Origin: Microstegium vimineum
Taxonomy: Eukaryota; Streptophyta; Magnoliopsida; Poales; Poaceae
Assembly (NCBI GenBank): GCA_022036555.1
Contig: CM039119.1
Coordinates: 40,121,255-40,185,254, forward strand
Reading direction: 5' to 3'
Length of the DNA: 64,000 nt
Below, piece after piece: positions 20,862 through 31,782 of this stretch; the stretch's first letter is position 1, and the number at the start of each line of letters is the position of its first letter. The translations under genes were made by a program, and so were the position numbers. The notes beneath the pieces were generated by a model that saw nothing but the letters and a program-made list of their open reading frames with translations, had not been told where the DNA came from and ran no database searches.

Positions 20862-23800
20862 TGTAACACCTATGGTGTTTAATAATAAAATATGCCATGT
20901 CATCATATGTATTAAGCATCATCCATGTGAATTGAGAACTTTGTTATGCATTAAAATAAAATAAGTTTATTGTGCTTAGTTTAGTTTATGATTGTTTATG
21001 GTGTATTTAAAATTTCAATTTTAAATCTATTTCCTGAAACCCTAATTAAAAGGGGATTATATTGACCCCAAATATGAATTTTAAAAAATATAAATATTTA
21101 GCATATGAATGTTAAAGAAAAGTTGTAGAGCTTAATTAATCTAGCAAAAGTTATTTTTGGAGGTTTTCAACTTATATTCAAAAATCTAAAGTTATGTTAA
21201 AAGGGGTAATTCTTTTTAAACTTGATTTCAAATTCAAAATTCCATTTTGAAAACTAAGCAGATTTTGAAAATGTTGATGTTGAAAAAGTTGTAGATTATA
21301 AAATTTTGAACAACTTTCATTTTCACACATTTTCCTGAAAATGCTTGGAAGGGGGTCCTTTTTGCAAAATTAGATCAGTGGCAGTTCTGTAAATAGGTGA
21401 ACAGTACCTCGGGCAGCTGTCGAGCACTCCAATGGCGGCCGACGCCTAGAACCTTGACGTCGCCGACCTTTGCCGCCCTTCTCAGACCTTCTAGTCGCCT
21501 GTAGTTGCCTCTAAGACCTTCGCGACGACGATGCGGTCCTTATCCATCCATCCTGGACCCTCTATAAGTACCCTGTGCCCGGCATAAGCTCGTCGTCTTC
21601 CTCTGTCCGCGCCGCCGCGCACAGACACAACTCCGGCGAGCTCCATTGAGCAAACCGAGAACTTCCATATTCAACCAAGCACTCTGATGTGTTCGCCTTG
21701 GCTTACTATACCTCCAGCGCTGCTAGGTTGTTCCTCGCATCCGCTGTTTTGTCCGGCGCACCGTCATCTTCTTCAACTCCGGCGACTCGGGTCCGAGATC
21801 CGCCGCACCATGGACAGAGCTCGTGAAATGGTTTGGTGTCCAACCAATTCTTGTTTCGTGATCCTTGAAATTCTCTGGTGCTCATGCACTAATCCGTTTT
21901 TCGTTTCATTCACTGGTTGGCCCGGAGTACGTCGAAACCGAGCCATCCGCGCCGCCGCCTTCTCCTTCGACGACGGCAACCTCCTTCTACTGCCACTTCG
22001 GCCGAGTTAGCGTGCGCAACCTACCCTCGGTGAGCTCCTGATACTCCTTGACTACTTGGTTAAAGCCAATTCTGGCTGTGTGTTGCTATCCACGCGCACC
22101 GTCGCTTTCCACGCCGTCGACTCGACGGCAGACATAGATAGGTCACCACAGTGCCGTTTTCTTGCAATTGGCGGTTGATATGGCATCTAGTTTGTGTTCT
22201 GAGGGCGTCTGTGTGCTTGGTTTGGTCGTTTACGTGTTGTGCTCACCGGCGTGATCCAACCAGAGCTCAAGCTCCGCCATGGCCGCCGCTGTGTCGTGTC
22301 TGGAGCTTGAAAGCTTCAACCGAGTAGAGCAGCAAGTACGGGGGTTAGTGGTGAACATGTAGATGTGCTCGGTTGAGCCTGAAAGGTCTCCGGCGGCGAA
22401 CTATAGGATGTGAGTTCGCCGGCAAGGTGGAGTCACCGACGGGGTTGTGGGTTCAGTAAAGCATTAGTGCTGTTTTTCAATTTTCTGAAAATGAATAGTG
22501 ACTGATTTTGTTATTTTGATTCTAATTTTTGTGCAGTTCCAAAAATCCTGAAATAATTTAATAATGTTTTCTGATATGTGCAGAAAAATAAAAAATATAA
22601 TATCACCCTATTCAGTACATTTTTATTGTTATAAAAATGCCCACTTTAATTAATAAATGTAATTTCAATGATTTTTAGTAAATTAAATATTGCTCTAAAA
22701 ATTCTGAAAAATGTTTTAAAATATCTAGATACTCTGAGTAGCTTAACCAGAAAGTTTGATCTTGTTTTGAAGAAGTTTATAAAATCACTTTTAATTACTT
22801 ATTTTATTAATAAATGAAATAGTGTTAAAGTTTGTTAATATTGTATCTATTCTTTTATAACTTCTTAAATCATGAAATTTAATTTGCAACCTTTATAAAT
22901 CTATATATTGCTGTACTGAAATTTTTAGGTCATTTAGACAAACTTTGAAAACTTAATTATTTGTAAATTAATAAATAATTAATAAAACCTTAGAAAACCT
23001 AATCACTATAGGATTTGAGTGATTTTGGATTGTTTGTTAAACATGTGTCATTGTTTAGTGACAAACACAATGTGAACATTTGATTTGATGTGATGTTGAG
23101 TGTTAGTTCTTTTGGACATAATTATTAAATTAATTATTTAATTAATGAAAGTTTAGTTAATTAATTAAAACATGAATAGTTAATTGTTTAAAGAACTACT
23201 CCCTCCGTCCCAAATTATCTGTCGTTTTGGGTTTTCGTGTCACAACTTTGACTAGATTTATATAAAATACGTGCAACATTTGTGTCTCCAAATAAATTTA
23301 TTAAAAACTAGATCAAAAGATCTATCTAATGATATTAATTATGTATCATAACTATTAATAATTTTTATATAAAATTAATCTAAGTTTTTTCTCGGGAAGT
23401 GAGAAAGACAGATATTTTGGGATGGAGGGAGTAGTTTTACTTTTCTTAGTGAAGGTAAGTTGTACTCAAGCTAATTAACTTTGATTAGTCATCACTTAGC
23501 CCTATGCTTTTGTGTTTGTTGAGCATCATGTTTACATTCAAGCATCTTCTTAAGCATATCATTAACATCGTGTAGATAACTCTTTGACGGAGGGGTCCAT
23601 CATTAATCTGGTTAATCAACTCTTCAAGATTGGGTTTCAATAGTGGTGATTCTAATTCAGAGTTAGTTGATTCTGCAATCAAAGGCAAGCCCCGGTGCAT
23701 TCAAACCCTACCTTGTATTTCAAAGTTTTCTTTAAATACACCTACGGTTAATTATGGCATGGTTACTATTCAAATAAATTCCTACTTGATGCATAGCCTT

Positions 23801-25143
23801 TACCTTGAATTATTTATTCCTGTACCTTGATACCGTTTTTAAAATACGAATGATACTTTATGCTGCTTAGCAATGCTTAGACCGATAGAGACAGATAATT
23901 TCCTGTCATCTGCGAGAATAGGTGATAACATGATTGTTTCGGCAATGGTTCTATTTTTGAGAAGAATAGCGGATTGCTGCGGCAAAAGGCTATGTCTTTA
24001 AAAGGAAATGATGAATGTTCGGAGTAATAATCGGGACGCGGCGGACACAGAGTTTGAGAGCCATCAGATATGGATATCTGGTGAGCGGGTTCTCTCCGCC
24101 TGTGTCATTAGGGACCGTCCGTTGTGGATGTCCTAGAGTTGTGACTTTGGAGTACCGATCACATACTTTTGGAAGCCAGACTCTGGCTATTCCAGTCTTA
24201 AGAACGGTTAATCCGCACCGGGAGTGGAGAGATGACGAGAGTAGTGTGTACCCTCCAAGTTCGAGGAACTGGATGGAGGTGTACTATGCTCTCGGGTGGC
24301 GGAACCCTAGTCTTCGCTAGAGGATCCAGGGAAAGGTAGTTATATGTGTGCTTTAGTGCTGCATATGGTGTGTGGTTGGGAAGCCCCAGCTGGGTTTAAC
24401 TGGTTCGAATCATCGTGTTCCTCAGATAAGGAAACATAACTCTGACTACCACATCGTAGTTAATGAAACTTAAAATGGATACATGATGATTCCTTTTTGA
24501 AGATGGTTTGTTGCCTCGTTATCGATTATACATTTAGATCGGTACTTGAGTAACTGTTTATGAGAAATGAATCATTGCAACTATTTTATAAATGCTCATT
24601 TATGAAAAATACTTGATTCTTGCAAATCCACACCTTGAATCCTATGACTTGCATACCGTTATACTTTCACCATAATTTTATTTGTTGGTTAAGTCTTGTT
24701 GAGTACTCCCGTACTCAGGGTTTGTTAACCCTTGTTGTAGATGATGTTCCAAGTGCGGTGTGTACAACTTCGTGTTGTATGACCGTGGTTGTCGTTGAAG
24801 ATCAGTCCTTGTGACTCTTGGGCAGAGTTCCTGGTTTGATTCCTTATAGTGTTTACCACTAGCTTGATGTAGATATGACATTTGAGTTATGTTTCAAAAT
24901 TATAGTTTGTAATATAACTTTGTAAGACTTCCGCTATCTGTGTAAACCTCCGAAATGTAATTTATTACAAGTTCACTTCTACCAATGTCTTAATGTGGAT
25001 CCTGCTCGGAAAGAGGTGGATGACTCGGTTTAAGCCGACGACACCTGGCAAATCTTTTAAAAACTTGGATCATTTGTTGGGATTAAAGTTGGATGGACAA
25101 TAATCCTGGCAAGTGGGCCCTGTTCTTAGAAGATTCTGTCACA
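20862..25143 (+). mobile_element. Solo LTR of the element G family
   Basis: 4282 bp, starting TGTAACACCTATGG and ending GATTCTGTCACA, flanked by AGGAA at 20857-20861 and 25144-25148. It is clearly related to the LTR at 5747-9937 but diverged. No primer site or polypurine tract follows, so the internal domain was lost, most likely by recombination between the two LTRs. A TATA-like TCTATAAGTA lies at 21561-21570. It holds a Stowaway-like MITE. I see no conserved protein in it. Confidence 0.93.
23199..23431. mobile_element. Stowaway-like MITE in the solo LTR
   Basis: 233 bp with terminal inverted repeats CTCCCTCCGTCCCAAATTAT and the inverse ATTTTGGGATGGAGGGAG, flanked by TA at 23197-23198 and 23432-23433. 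This fits Tc1/mariner-derived Stowaway elements. The related LTR of G lacks it near 8000, giving an empty-site comparison. Confidence 0.93.
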
Positions 25144-25148
25144 AGGAA

Positions 25149-27094
25149 CCACCATGTGAAGCAATCAAGAATATGGCTATTGGTGACATTAGGCCACAAG
25201 AAGTCAAGGCCACAGAAGTGGAACCTCAAAGTGCTGAAGCTACTGCTCCAAGGATTGAAGACAATGGGCCAGCAGTGCTCCCTGGTCAGGCTTCTGTGCC
25301 TGTACCCGGCACTGCCGGACCCCACAGAGAAGCAGCAACAAGCTGTTCACTAGCAAGCCCAAGAAACCTACAACCTATATTTGAAGAGTATGAGTATGAT
25401 GACCAAGCTGACCAACAAGAAGCCACATAATACCCAAGATTGAGGCAAACAATTCAAAGAGATCATCCCATTGATAACATACTTGGGAGTTTTCGAAAGG
25501 GGGTAACTACTCGTTCACATTTGGCAAATTTTTGTCAATTTTAATCTTTTGTCTCCTCTTTGGAACCTCTCAAGGTTGAGCAAGCTCTCTATGATCCGGA
25601 TTGGGTGATGGCTATGCAAGAAGAGCTAAATAGCTTTGAAAGGAACAAAGTGTGGTCATTGGTGGAAAGACCAAATACCAATGTGATTGGAATCAAATGG
25701 GTCTTCCGCAACAAGCAAGATAAGAAAGGCGTGGTGACAAGGAACAAGACAAGATTGGTTGCTCAAGGATTCACTCAAGTGGAGGGCTTGGACTTTGAAG
25801 AGACTTATGCACCGGTGGCTAGGCTTGAAGCAATCCGAATGCTTTTGGCCTATGCTGCCCATCATGACTTCAAGCTTCAACAAATGGATGTGAAGAGTGC
25901 ATTCCTAATGGCCCTATCCAAGAACTTGTATATGTTGAGAAGCCACCGGGTTTTAAAGATCCCAAGTTCCCACATCATGTCTTCAAGCTCCATAAGGCGC
26001 TCTATGGGCTTAAGCAAGCACCAAGAGCATGGTATGAATACCTTAAGGAATTCTTACTCAAACAAGGCTTTGAAATAGGCAAAGCGGATCCTACTCTCTT
26101 CACTCATAAAGTCAACAATGATATCTTTGTGTGCCAAATATATGTCGATGACATAATATTTGGTAGTACTAACCAATCCTTTTGTGATGAGTTTAGTAGG
26201 ATCATGAGTAAGAGATTTGAGATGTCTATGATGGGTGAGCTAAAGTTCTTCCTCAGTTTTCAAATCAAGCAACTCAAGGAAGGGACTTTCTTATGCCAAA
26301 CCAAGTACACCCATGATATGTTGAGAAAGTTTGACATGGTGAATGCAAAGCCAATCAAGACTCCCATGCCAACCAATGGACATCTTGATCTTGATGAAGG
26401 AGGGAAATCCGTGGACATAAAGGTATATCGCTCCATGATCGGCTCTCTCCTTTACTTATGTGCATCTAGGTCGGACATAATGCTTAGTGTGTGCATGTGT
26501 GCTAGATTTCAAGCTAACCCGAAAGAGTTCCACTTGGTGGCCGTTAAGAGAATTTTGAGATATCTAGTTTTCACTCCTAACCTTGGCTTATGGTATCCTA
26601 AGGGCTCTAAGTTCGATCTACTTGGGTATTCGGATTCCGACTACGCCGGTTGCAAGGTAGACCGAAAAAGCACTTCGGGGACATGTCAATTCCTTGGACG
26701 GTCCCTAGTGTCTTGGAGTTCTAAAAAGCAAAATTGTGTAGCCCTTTTCACCACCGAGGCCGAGTATGTTGCAGTCGGCGCATGTTGTGCTCAACTACTT
26801 TATATGAGGCAAATCTTAAAAGATTTCGGATGTCAATTCACTAAGATACCTCTCTTGTGTGATAACGAGAGTGCCATCAAACTCACAAATAACCCGGTTA
26901 GTCACTCTAGAACCAAACACATAGACATCCTTCATCACTTCTTGAGAGACCATGAATTAAAAGGAGATATCACAACTCGCCATGTGAGCACCGAAAAGCA
27001 ACTAGCCGATATCTTCACTAAGCCTCTCGATGAGACAAGGTTTTGTGCTTTGCGTAGTGAGCTGAATATACTTGATTCTCGTAATGTGGTTTGA
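25149..27094 (+). pseudogene. pol: Pol of element B, segment 3: reverse transcriptase and RNase H
   Basis: 25149-25559 is the integrase-RT linker, with in-frame TAA at 25428-25430 and another near 25545, and a CCGGCACTGCCGG repeat at about 25307-25319. The RT (RVT_2 type) begins near 25560 with EQALYDPDWVMAMQEELN and has VIGIKWVFRNKQDKKG. A one-base loss near 25908 shifts the frame; the new frame is then open to 27094 and carries the catalytic motif IYVDDIIFGSTN. RNase H follows with GYSDSDYAGCKVDRKSTSG and the HIDILHHFLRDH end motif. Confidence 0.93.
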
Positions 27095-27986
27095 ACTATA
27101 GCACACATTTGTTTGTCCACCTAGCGACATAGGAAAAACTTTGAAAATTTCAATTAAGTGCTTCAAAATCCTTTTTTTGAAAGAAACTTGAGTATGGTGG
27201 TTATTGTGTGTAATGTTGTATTGCTTACTGACCATCATAGGGCAAGGAGTATGTGTCTACAATTGCATAAATGTATAGTATAAAGGTGGCATAGCTCCTC
27301 ACTGCCCTAGCAGGCCAGTAGTGCCGGCCCCTGGCACAGCAGTGCCGGGCCCAGCCCGGCAGTGCCGCGACTTAACGGCTCAGAGCCGTCGGGTCTCGGG
27401 TCTCATCTCTTGGGCCCTTCTTTTATTCCCTGCCTAGGCCCGAGGGGACTTCATCACAAGTCCTTTTCTCCCTACTAGAACCCTCTCCCTCTCCTCTCTC
27501 AACCCCAAGGAGACCTAGGGAGCCCGAAGGTCCCTCTCTTCTTCCTGGCGGTGCCGCCCTTCGGAGGTGCTGCCATTGGAGAAGGTGTGGAGGATCTTCC
27601 TCCCTGCGTCAAGCTCCGTTCAAGCCCGACCTTCTTCATCCTCATCCCTCTCTTTCAAAGGTAATAACATGAAACCCTAGCTTGGCTCGATCTATGCAAT
27701 GTATGGATTTTGAGATGGGATTTTGGTTGTTAGTAGTTGCATTATGTATGGTGATGTACCTCTAGTAGTTAGATTCAATCAAAATCCAGATTCAATGGAG
27801 GATTGATGGAGCTAGCAATGGTGCTGTCTACACCAGGTCGGCAGTGCCGAGCCCTTGGTGACAGCACTGCTGCATATGCTCCTACAATCATCTATTGACT
27901 CTAGTTTTTGGTTCAATCTCTCCACTAGAGTTCCAGTTACTACTCTAAATGCAGCAACTTAACCCTCTCTCCTTTTAAATGCATAG
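27095..27986 (+). other. Region between pol and env-like ORF of element B
   Basis: 892 bp without a gene. It holds GGCAGTGCCGG-type palindrome copies at 27307-27368 and 27838-27875. A possible donor AAAG|GTAATA is at 27657-27665 and a possible acceptor GCATAG directly precedes the ATG at 27987, after a pyrimidine-rich tract. A spliced leader for the env-like ORF is therefore plausible. No clear TATA box is present; TCTTTTATTCCC near 27420 is weak. Confidence 0.5.
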
Positions 27987-29514
27987 ATGGATGCCGGAGG
28001 ACCGAGCGATGCTAGAGGAAAGGGGCCAAGAACAAAGGCCCATGCTCACCGAGGAGGCAGAGGTGGCGTTGATGATGGCTTGAGTCCAAGGCAAAGGATA
28101 AGGCAGGAGAGTGAGCTACAGATGGCAGGAAGAACTATCATGGAGGGTGCTTCTCTTGGAACACCTCCAGATCTAGGACTATTTGATGGTTCCTATCTTA
28201 TTCCTCATCCTGAGGAGGTGTTGGTCAGGGAGCCTCAGGACAGCCGTGCTAGAGAAAGAGTTAACTATCATAATCAGTGGCGGTCTGTTCAGGAGCAAAT
28301 GGCCATCTATCCTTATGATGTGCCAAAGGACATGGGAGTAGATTATAGGTTCTGGAATGTTTTCCATTCTGATTATTATTCCACTGTTCTCCTCCATGCA
28401 AAGAAGCCCAAGATTATCAAGATGAAGTATGTTTGATTGGGAGCATTTGGAGAACAAGAGAGATCCAGTGTTTGACAGGGTGATTGATCAGTGCAAGCAG
28501 CTGGGCATGTATGAATGGATGGGTTTCCAAAATGGTTGGAACACAGAAATCATCCACCAGTTCTTTGCTACTTATTATCTTGACAGGGAGAATCATGTGA
28601 TGCACTGGATGATCGAGGGCATGCATTACAGGTTGGACTTTGTGACTTTTTCCCGGCTCCTTGGCTTTGGAGAAGATGACAGAGAGTGCTCCAATATTCA
28701 TGATGAGAGAGGTCTGTCTAATGAAGAAATCTCTCAGCTCTACATCAAGCCAGAGGAGGCAGATGGTCTTGTGAAGGGGTTAAAGAGTAAGTACTATATC
28801 TTGAACAATCTCTTCAGGGCCACCCTATATCCCAAGGTGGGATCAACCTCTAATTTCTATGCTTCATCCAAGAATGTGCTAAGGAGGATGAGAGGTGGAG
28901 CACCACCCTTTTTAGTGTCACGCTTTCTTTGGGATGAGATATTCATTGCAGCTGATGATGCTAGGAAGGGTATTCCTTATGCCCCCTACCTGATGTTCAT
29001 TATTGAGAGAGTGATAGGCCGAATCTACAGCAAGGACACCGTCCATGAGCCTTACAGAGGTGAGAAGGCCATTCATTCTACAGTTCAGGAGGTGATGACT
29101 CCCCCCAGGACAGCAGTAGCCTTAGACATTCTTGAGTCCTCTAGAGGAGTAGCAGCAGCTAGCAGAGGCAAGAGGAAAGGAAAGCTTGGTAGGATTCTGA
29201 AGAAGATATTTGCTGGCATTTGCTATGCAAATGATCATGCTTACCAGACCAGGCTAGAGATCAGGCAGCTCAGATAGGAGCAGGGCCTCAGACAGCTTTC
29301 TCCACCTACTCCTCCACCAGAGCTCAGTGAGGAGTCCACGTATGGCTCAGATGATGAGGAGGATTATGATGATGATGATGAGGAGATCCAGGAGGAGCAA
29401 CCACCGAGACACAAGGGTCATACTAGTGGTCTCGGTGTTCACTTCACAGGCACTCCTGATGATGATAATGAAGATGATGATGAAGATGACCATATGGATG
29501 AGGATAGCGACTAG
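27987..29514 (+). pseudogene. Env-like ORF of element B (putative plant transposon protein domain)
   Basis: It follows pol, the place where Sireviruses such as SIRE1 carry an env-like gene. 27987-28436 encodes a basic N-terminus (ARGKGPRTKAHAHRGGRGG) and the start of the domain. An extra T near 28433 shifts the frame, which continues from 28429 with FDWEHLENKRDPVFDRVIDQ and HWMIEGMHYRLDFVTFSRLL, typical of the plant transposon protein domain (Transposase_32 type). An in-frame TAG at 29275-29277 interrupts a frame that continues to TAG 29512-29514 with a strongly acidic tail (DEEDYDDDDEE). I see no signal peptide or membrane segment, so a true envelope role is unsupported; its function is unknown. 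Confidence 0.78.
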
Positions 29515-30004
29515 TTTGTATTCTTTTTGCTATGTTCTTCTCTTCTTTTTGGTGACTTATTGCCAAAGAGGGAGAATTACTAAGTGAAGGGGGTACAACA
29601 ATCTTCGATGGTCATGGAGGAGTAGCTGTTAGTTATCTTAGTTTTAGTTTGTGAGATGAGAGAGCAACATGAAAAACTATTTTATTGTAATATTGCCACT
29701 TAAGTACTTGATTTGTGTTATTTGTGGACATGTACTCTCTCTTATATATCATTCTTGTCTCTGTGTGCTTTTAGTTTATATTTATATTGTGTTGTGTGGT
29801 CGTGCTTGTGCTTCCGTAGACTTGCTGTCTGCAGTCAGGCCGGCAGTGCTGGACTGCTCTGACAGCAAGCCCTCGGATCTTTGAGAGACAGGTTTGTATG
29901 ATCTCGTGTATATTTGTGACACCTTGTTTCAGCACCCCATAGCAACCGTGGATGTAGGGGGGGGGCCTATTTCACTCCAATGTATGAATTTTGGCTTTTC
30001 ATGC
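29515..30004 (+). other. 3' untranslated segment of element B, first part
   Basis: 490 bp, no gene. It contains purine tracts CCAAAGAGGGAGAA (about 29563) and TGTAGGGGGGGGG (about 29955) that resemble extra polypurine tracts, and a GGCCGGCAGTGCTGG repeat copy near 29838. Element D enters after CATGC at 30000-30004. Confidence 0.6.
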
Positions 30005-31507
30005 TGTTGACGGTCGTTAAGTATCAAATTCTATATGTCAACAAGACATAAAAAGGACTTAATTGAATCTCCACCATAGACTTAGGGGGTCCAACTGATA
30101 GAATTCCACAAGTTTTGCTGAGTTTATGTTTTTACAGGGAGTTATCAAGAAAAGAACCAAAGAAGGTCCACATGCCATGTTTACATAGAGAGAAAGGACC
30201 TCCGCTCAAGAAAAGAATACTCAGGAAGACTCTAGAAGAGACTGGACCAAGCCAGAGGCCGAGTGGGCCCAGGCCCAGGGTGCCCGCCCTAGGGTTTGGG
30301 GCGCCCGCCCTACCCTGGTGGCCAATCACAGCCAACTTCGCGGATTATGCCTAACCGCCTTTGAGGATGAATCTAAACCACTCGATCAAGGTCGGTTTGA
30401 TCTGACGGTCCATGTTCATTTGAGGGGGCTATATAAGCAAGGCCCTACCACCCCTGAGGGGAGAAGAAGTCATTATTAGAGGAAGCCATGAAATCTAGGG
30501 TTTCATATCCCTCCACCAGAGAATTAGAATAGCTACTCCCAATTCCTTCAAGTTATATAGGATTGATTAGATAGATCTAGAGAAGTAGAGCATCACTCTC
30601 GGGATTTTGGATCTTCGTCATAAAGATTGGTATTACCTTGTATCTTTCTCTACGACTTTATTCTTAATATCATTATGTTTCTATTTATTATGTTCTTAGT
30701 TTGTTCTAGTTCTATACTTGATATAGTTATGATTGATAATGAGTTTATGTATGAGTTTGCAAAGCGCTTAGCTTTCACCCTAGGGGAGTTAAGTGGTAGA
30801 TCACATGTGAGCGTGGTGCTTAGATGCTATTTACCTGCAAATGTATCCTATTGGCCGGGTCGCATGGTAGTTCGTGGAAGTGACAGTTCCATTGATTCTT
30901 ATATAGTCCACCCCCCGTTGGTAGGACAAGCAGAATTGGTATTGCGGAGTAAGTCTTGCTATGTCCTGGCTTTCTTTAGCGATGTTCCTTATACATAGAT
31001 GAAGAGTGCTTTATGCTATATATGATTGTATATGTGCTAGAGTAGATTATGACTTAATAGATTAGAACCTACTTAGAAGTTATTCTCTTACTAGTCCGAC
31101 ATCACCTTACATTTATATGGAGTAGTCTATCTCTAACCTTTGTGTTATTTATCTTTGAGCTTACACTTCAATATCTTTATTATCATTATGGCTTACCTCC
31201 TGCCGAAGCAAGTGACTGTGTGATTGAATTTCTCATAAGTAATTATGCTCTGCAAATCCATCTCTAGTCTAAACCCTTGTTAGTTCATGCCACCAATGTT
31301 TTGCTTTTCCTTTAGCAAAATTATAAATAAACGATACCTAGAAATTACTTCCTGGTGAAGTGCTACAATTGGTATTTTATCTGTGCACTTGTGGATAGAA
31401 TAAATATATTTTCTAGAGTCTTTTACATTCATAAATACCACCGCGCATTTCTAGCGCCATGCTGGGGATGACAACCCAGTATTCAAAGTGGTTAAGAAAT
31501 GTCAACA
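30005..31507 (+). repeat. 5' LTR of element D
   Basis: 1503 bp, starting TGTTGACGGTCGTTAAGTAT and ending TAAGAAATGTCAACA; it matches 41515-43024. A GGGGCGCCCGCCCT-type motif is at about 30298-30312 and a TATA box at 30429-30437. Frames seen in it are present in both LTRs only because the LTRs are copies; no protein family is recognisable. Confidence 0.95.
30429..30437 (+). promoter_or_regulatory. TATA box of the element D LTR
   Basis: CTATATAAG within GGGGGCTATATAAGCAAGG; the 3' LTR has the same sequence at 41939-41947. It lies about 425 bases into the LTR. Confidence 0.75.
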
Positions 31508-31512
31508 AGCAT

Positions 31513-31533
31513 TTCTAGCACCGTTGCCGGGGA
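31513..31533 (+). other. Primer-binding site of element D
   Basis: CTAGCACCGTTGCCGGGGA, a few bases after the LTR, is close to the tRNA-Asp complement used by Athila elements (TGGCGCCGTTGCCGGGGA), with two changes near its start. Confidence 0.8.
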
Positions 31534-31782
31534 CATAAAACATCACGACACATAGAATACAGATTTATATTAGACTTAGACTATGGAGAAAAATTGCATG
31601 AACAGCTACTTAATGAGAAATCATAACAAGGAACCTCTGCTTTGGCAGGATCACCCCTGTTGTTTTCTATGTTTATATTTTCTATACAGGGCATTGCAGG
31701 ATTGACTTTGATACATTCAACTCTTCATCCTTATAATCAAAGCAATCAAGAAAGAAGAAGCTAGTCACCAATTTCTGAAGCT

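Noticed and set aside
30115..30354. Small genes in the LTRs of D (also 41624-41863, 30627-30998, 42141-42437)
   Set aside because: They recur only because the two LTRs are copies, contain differences that change residues freely, and match no family.
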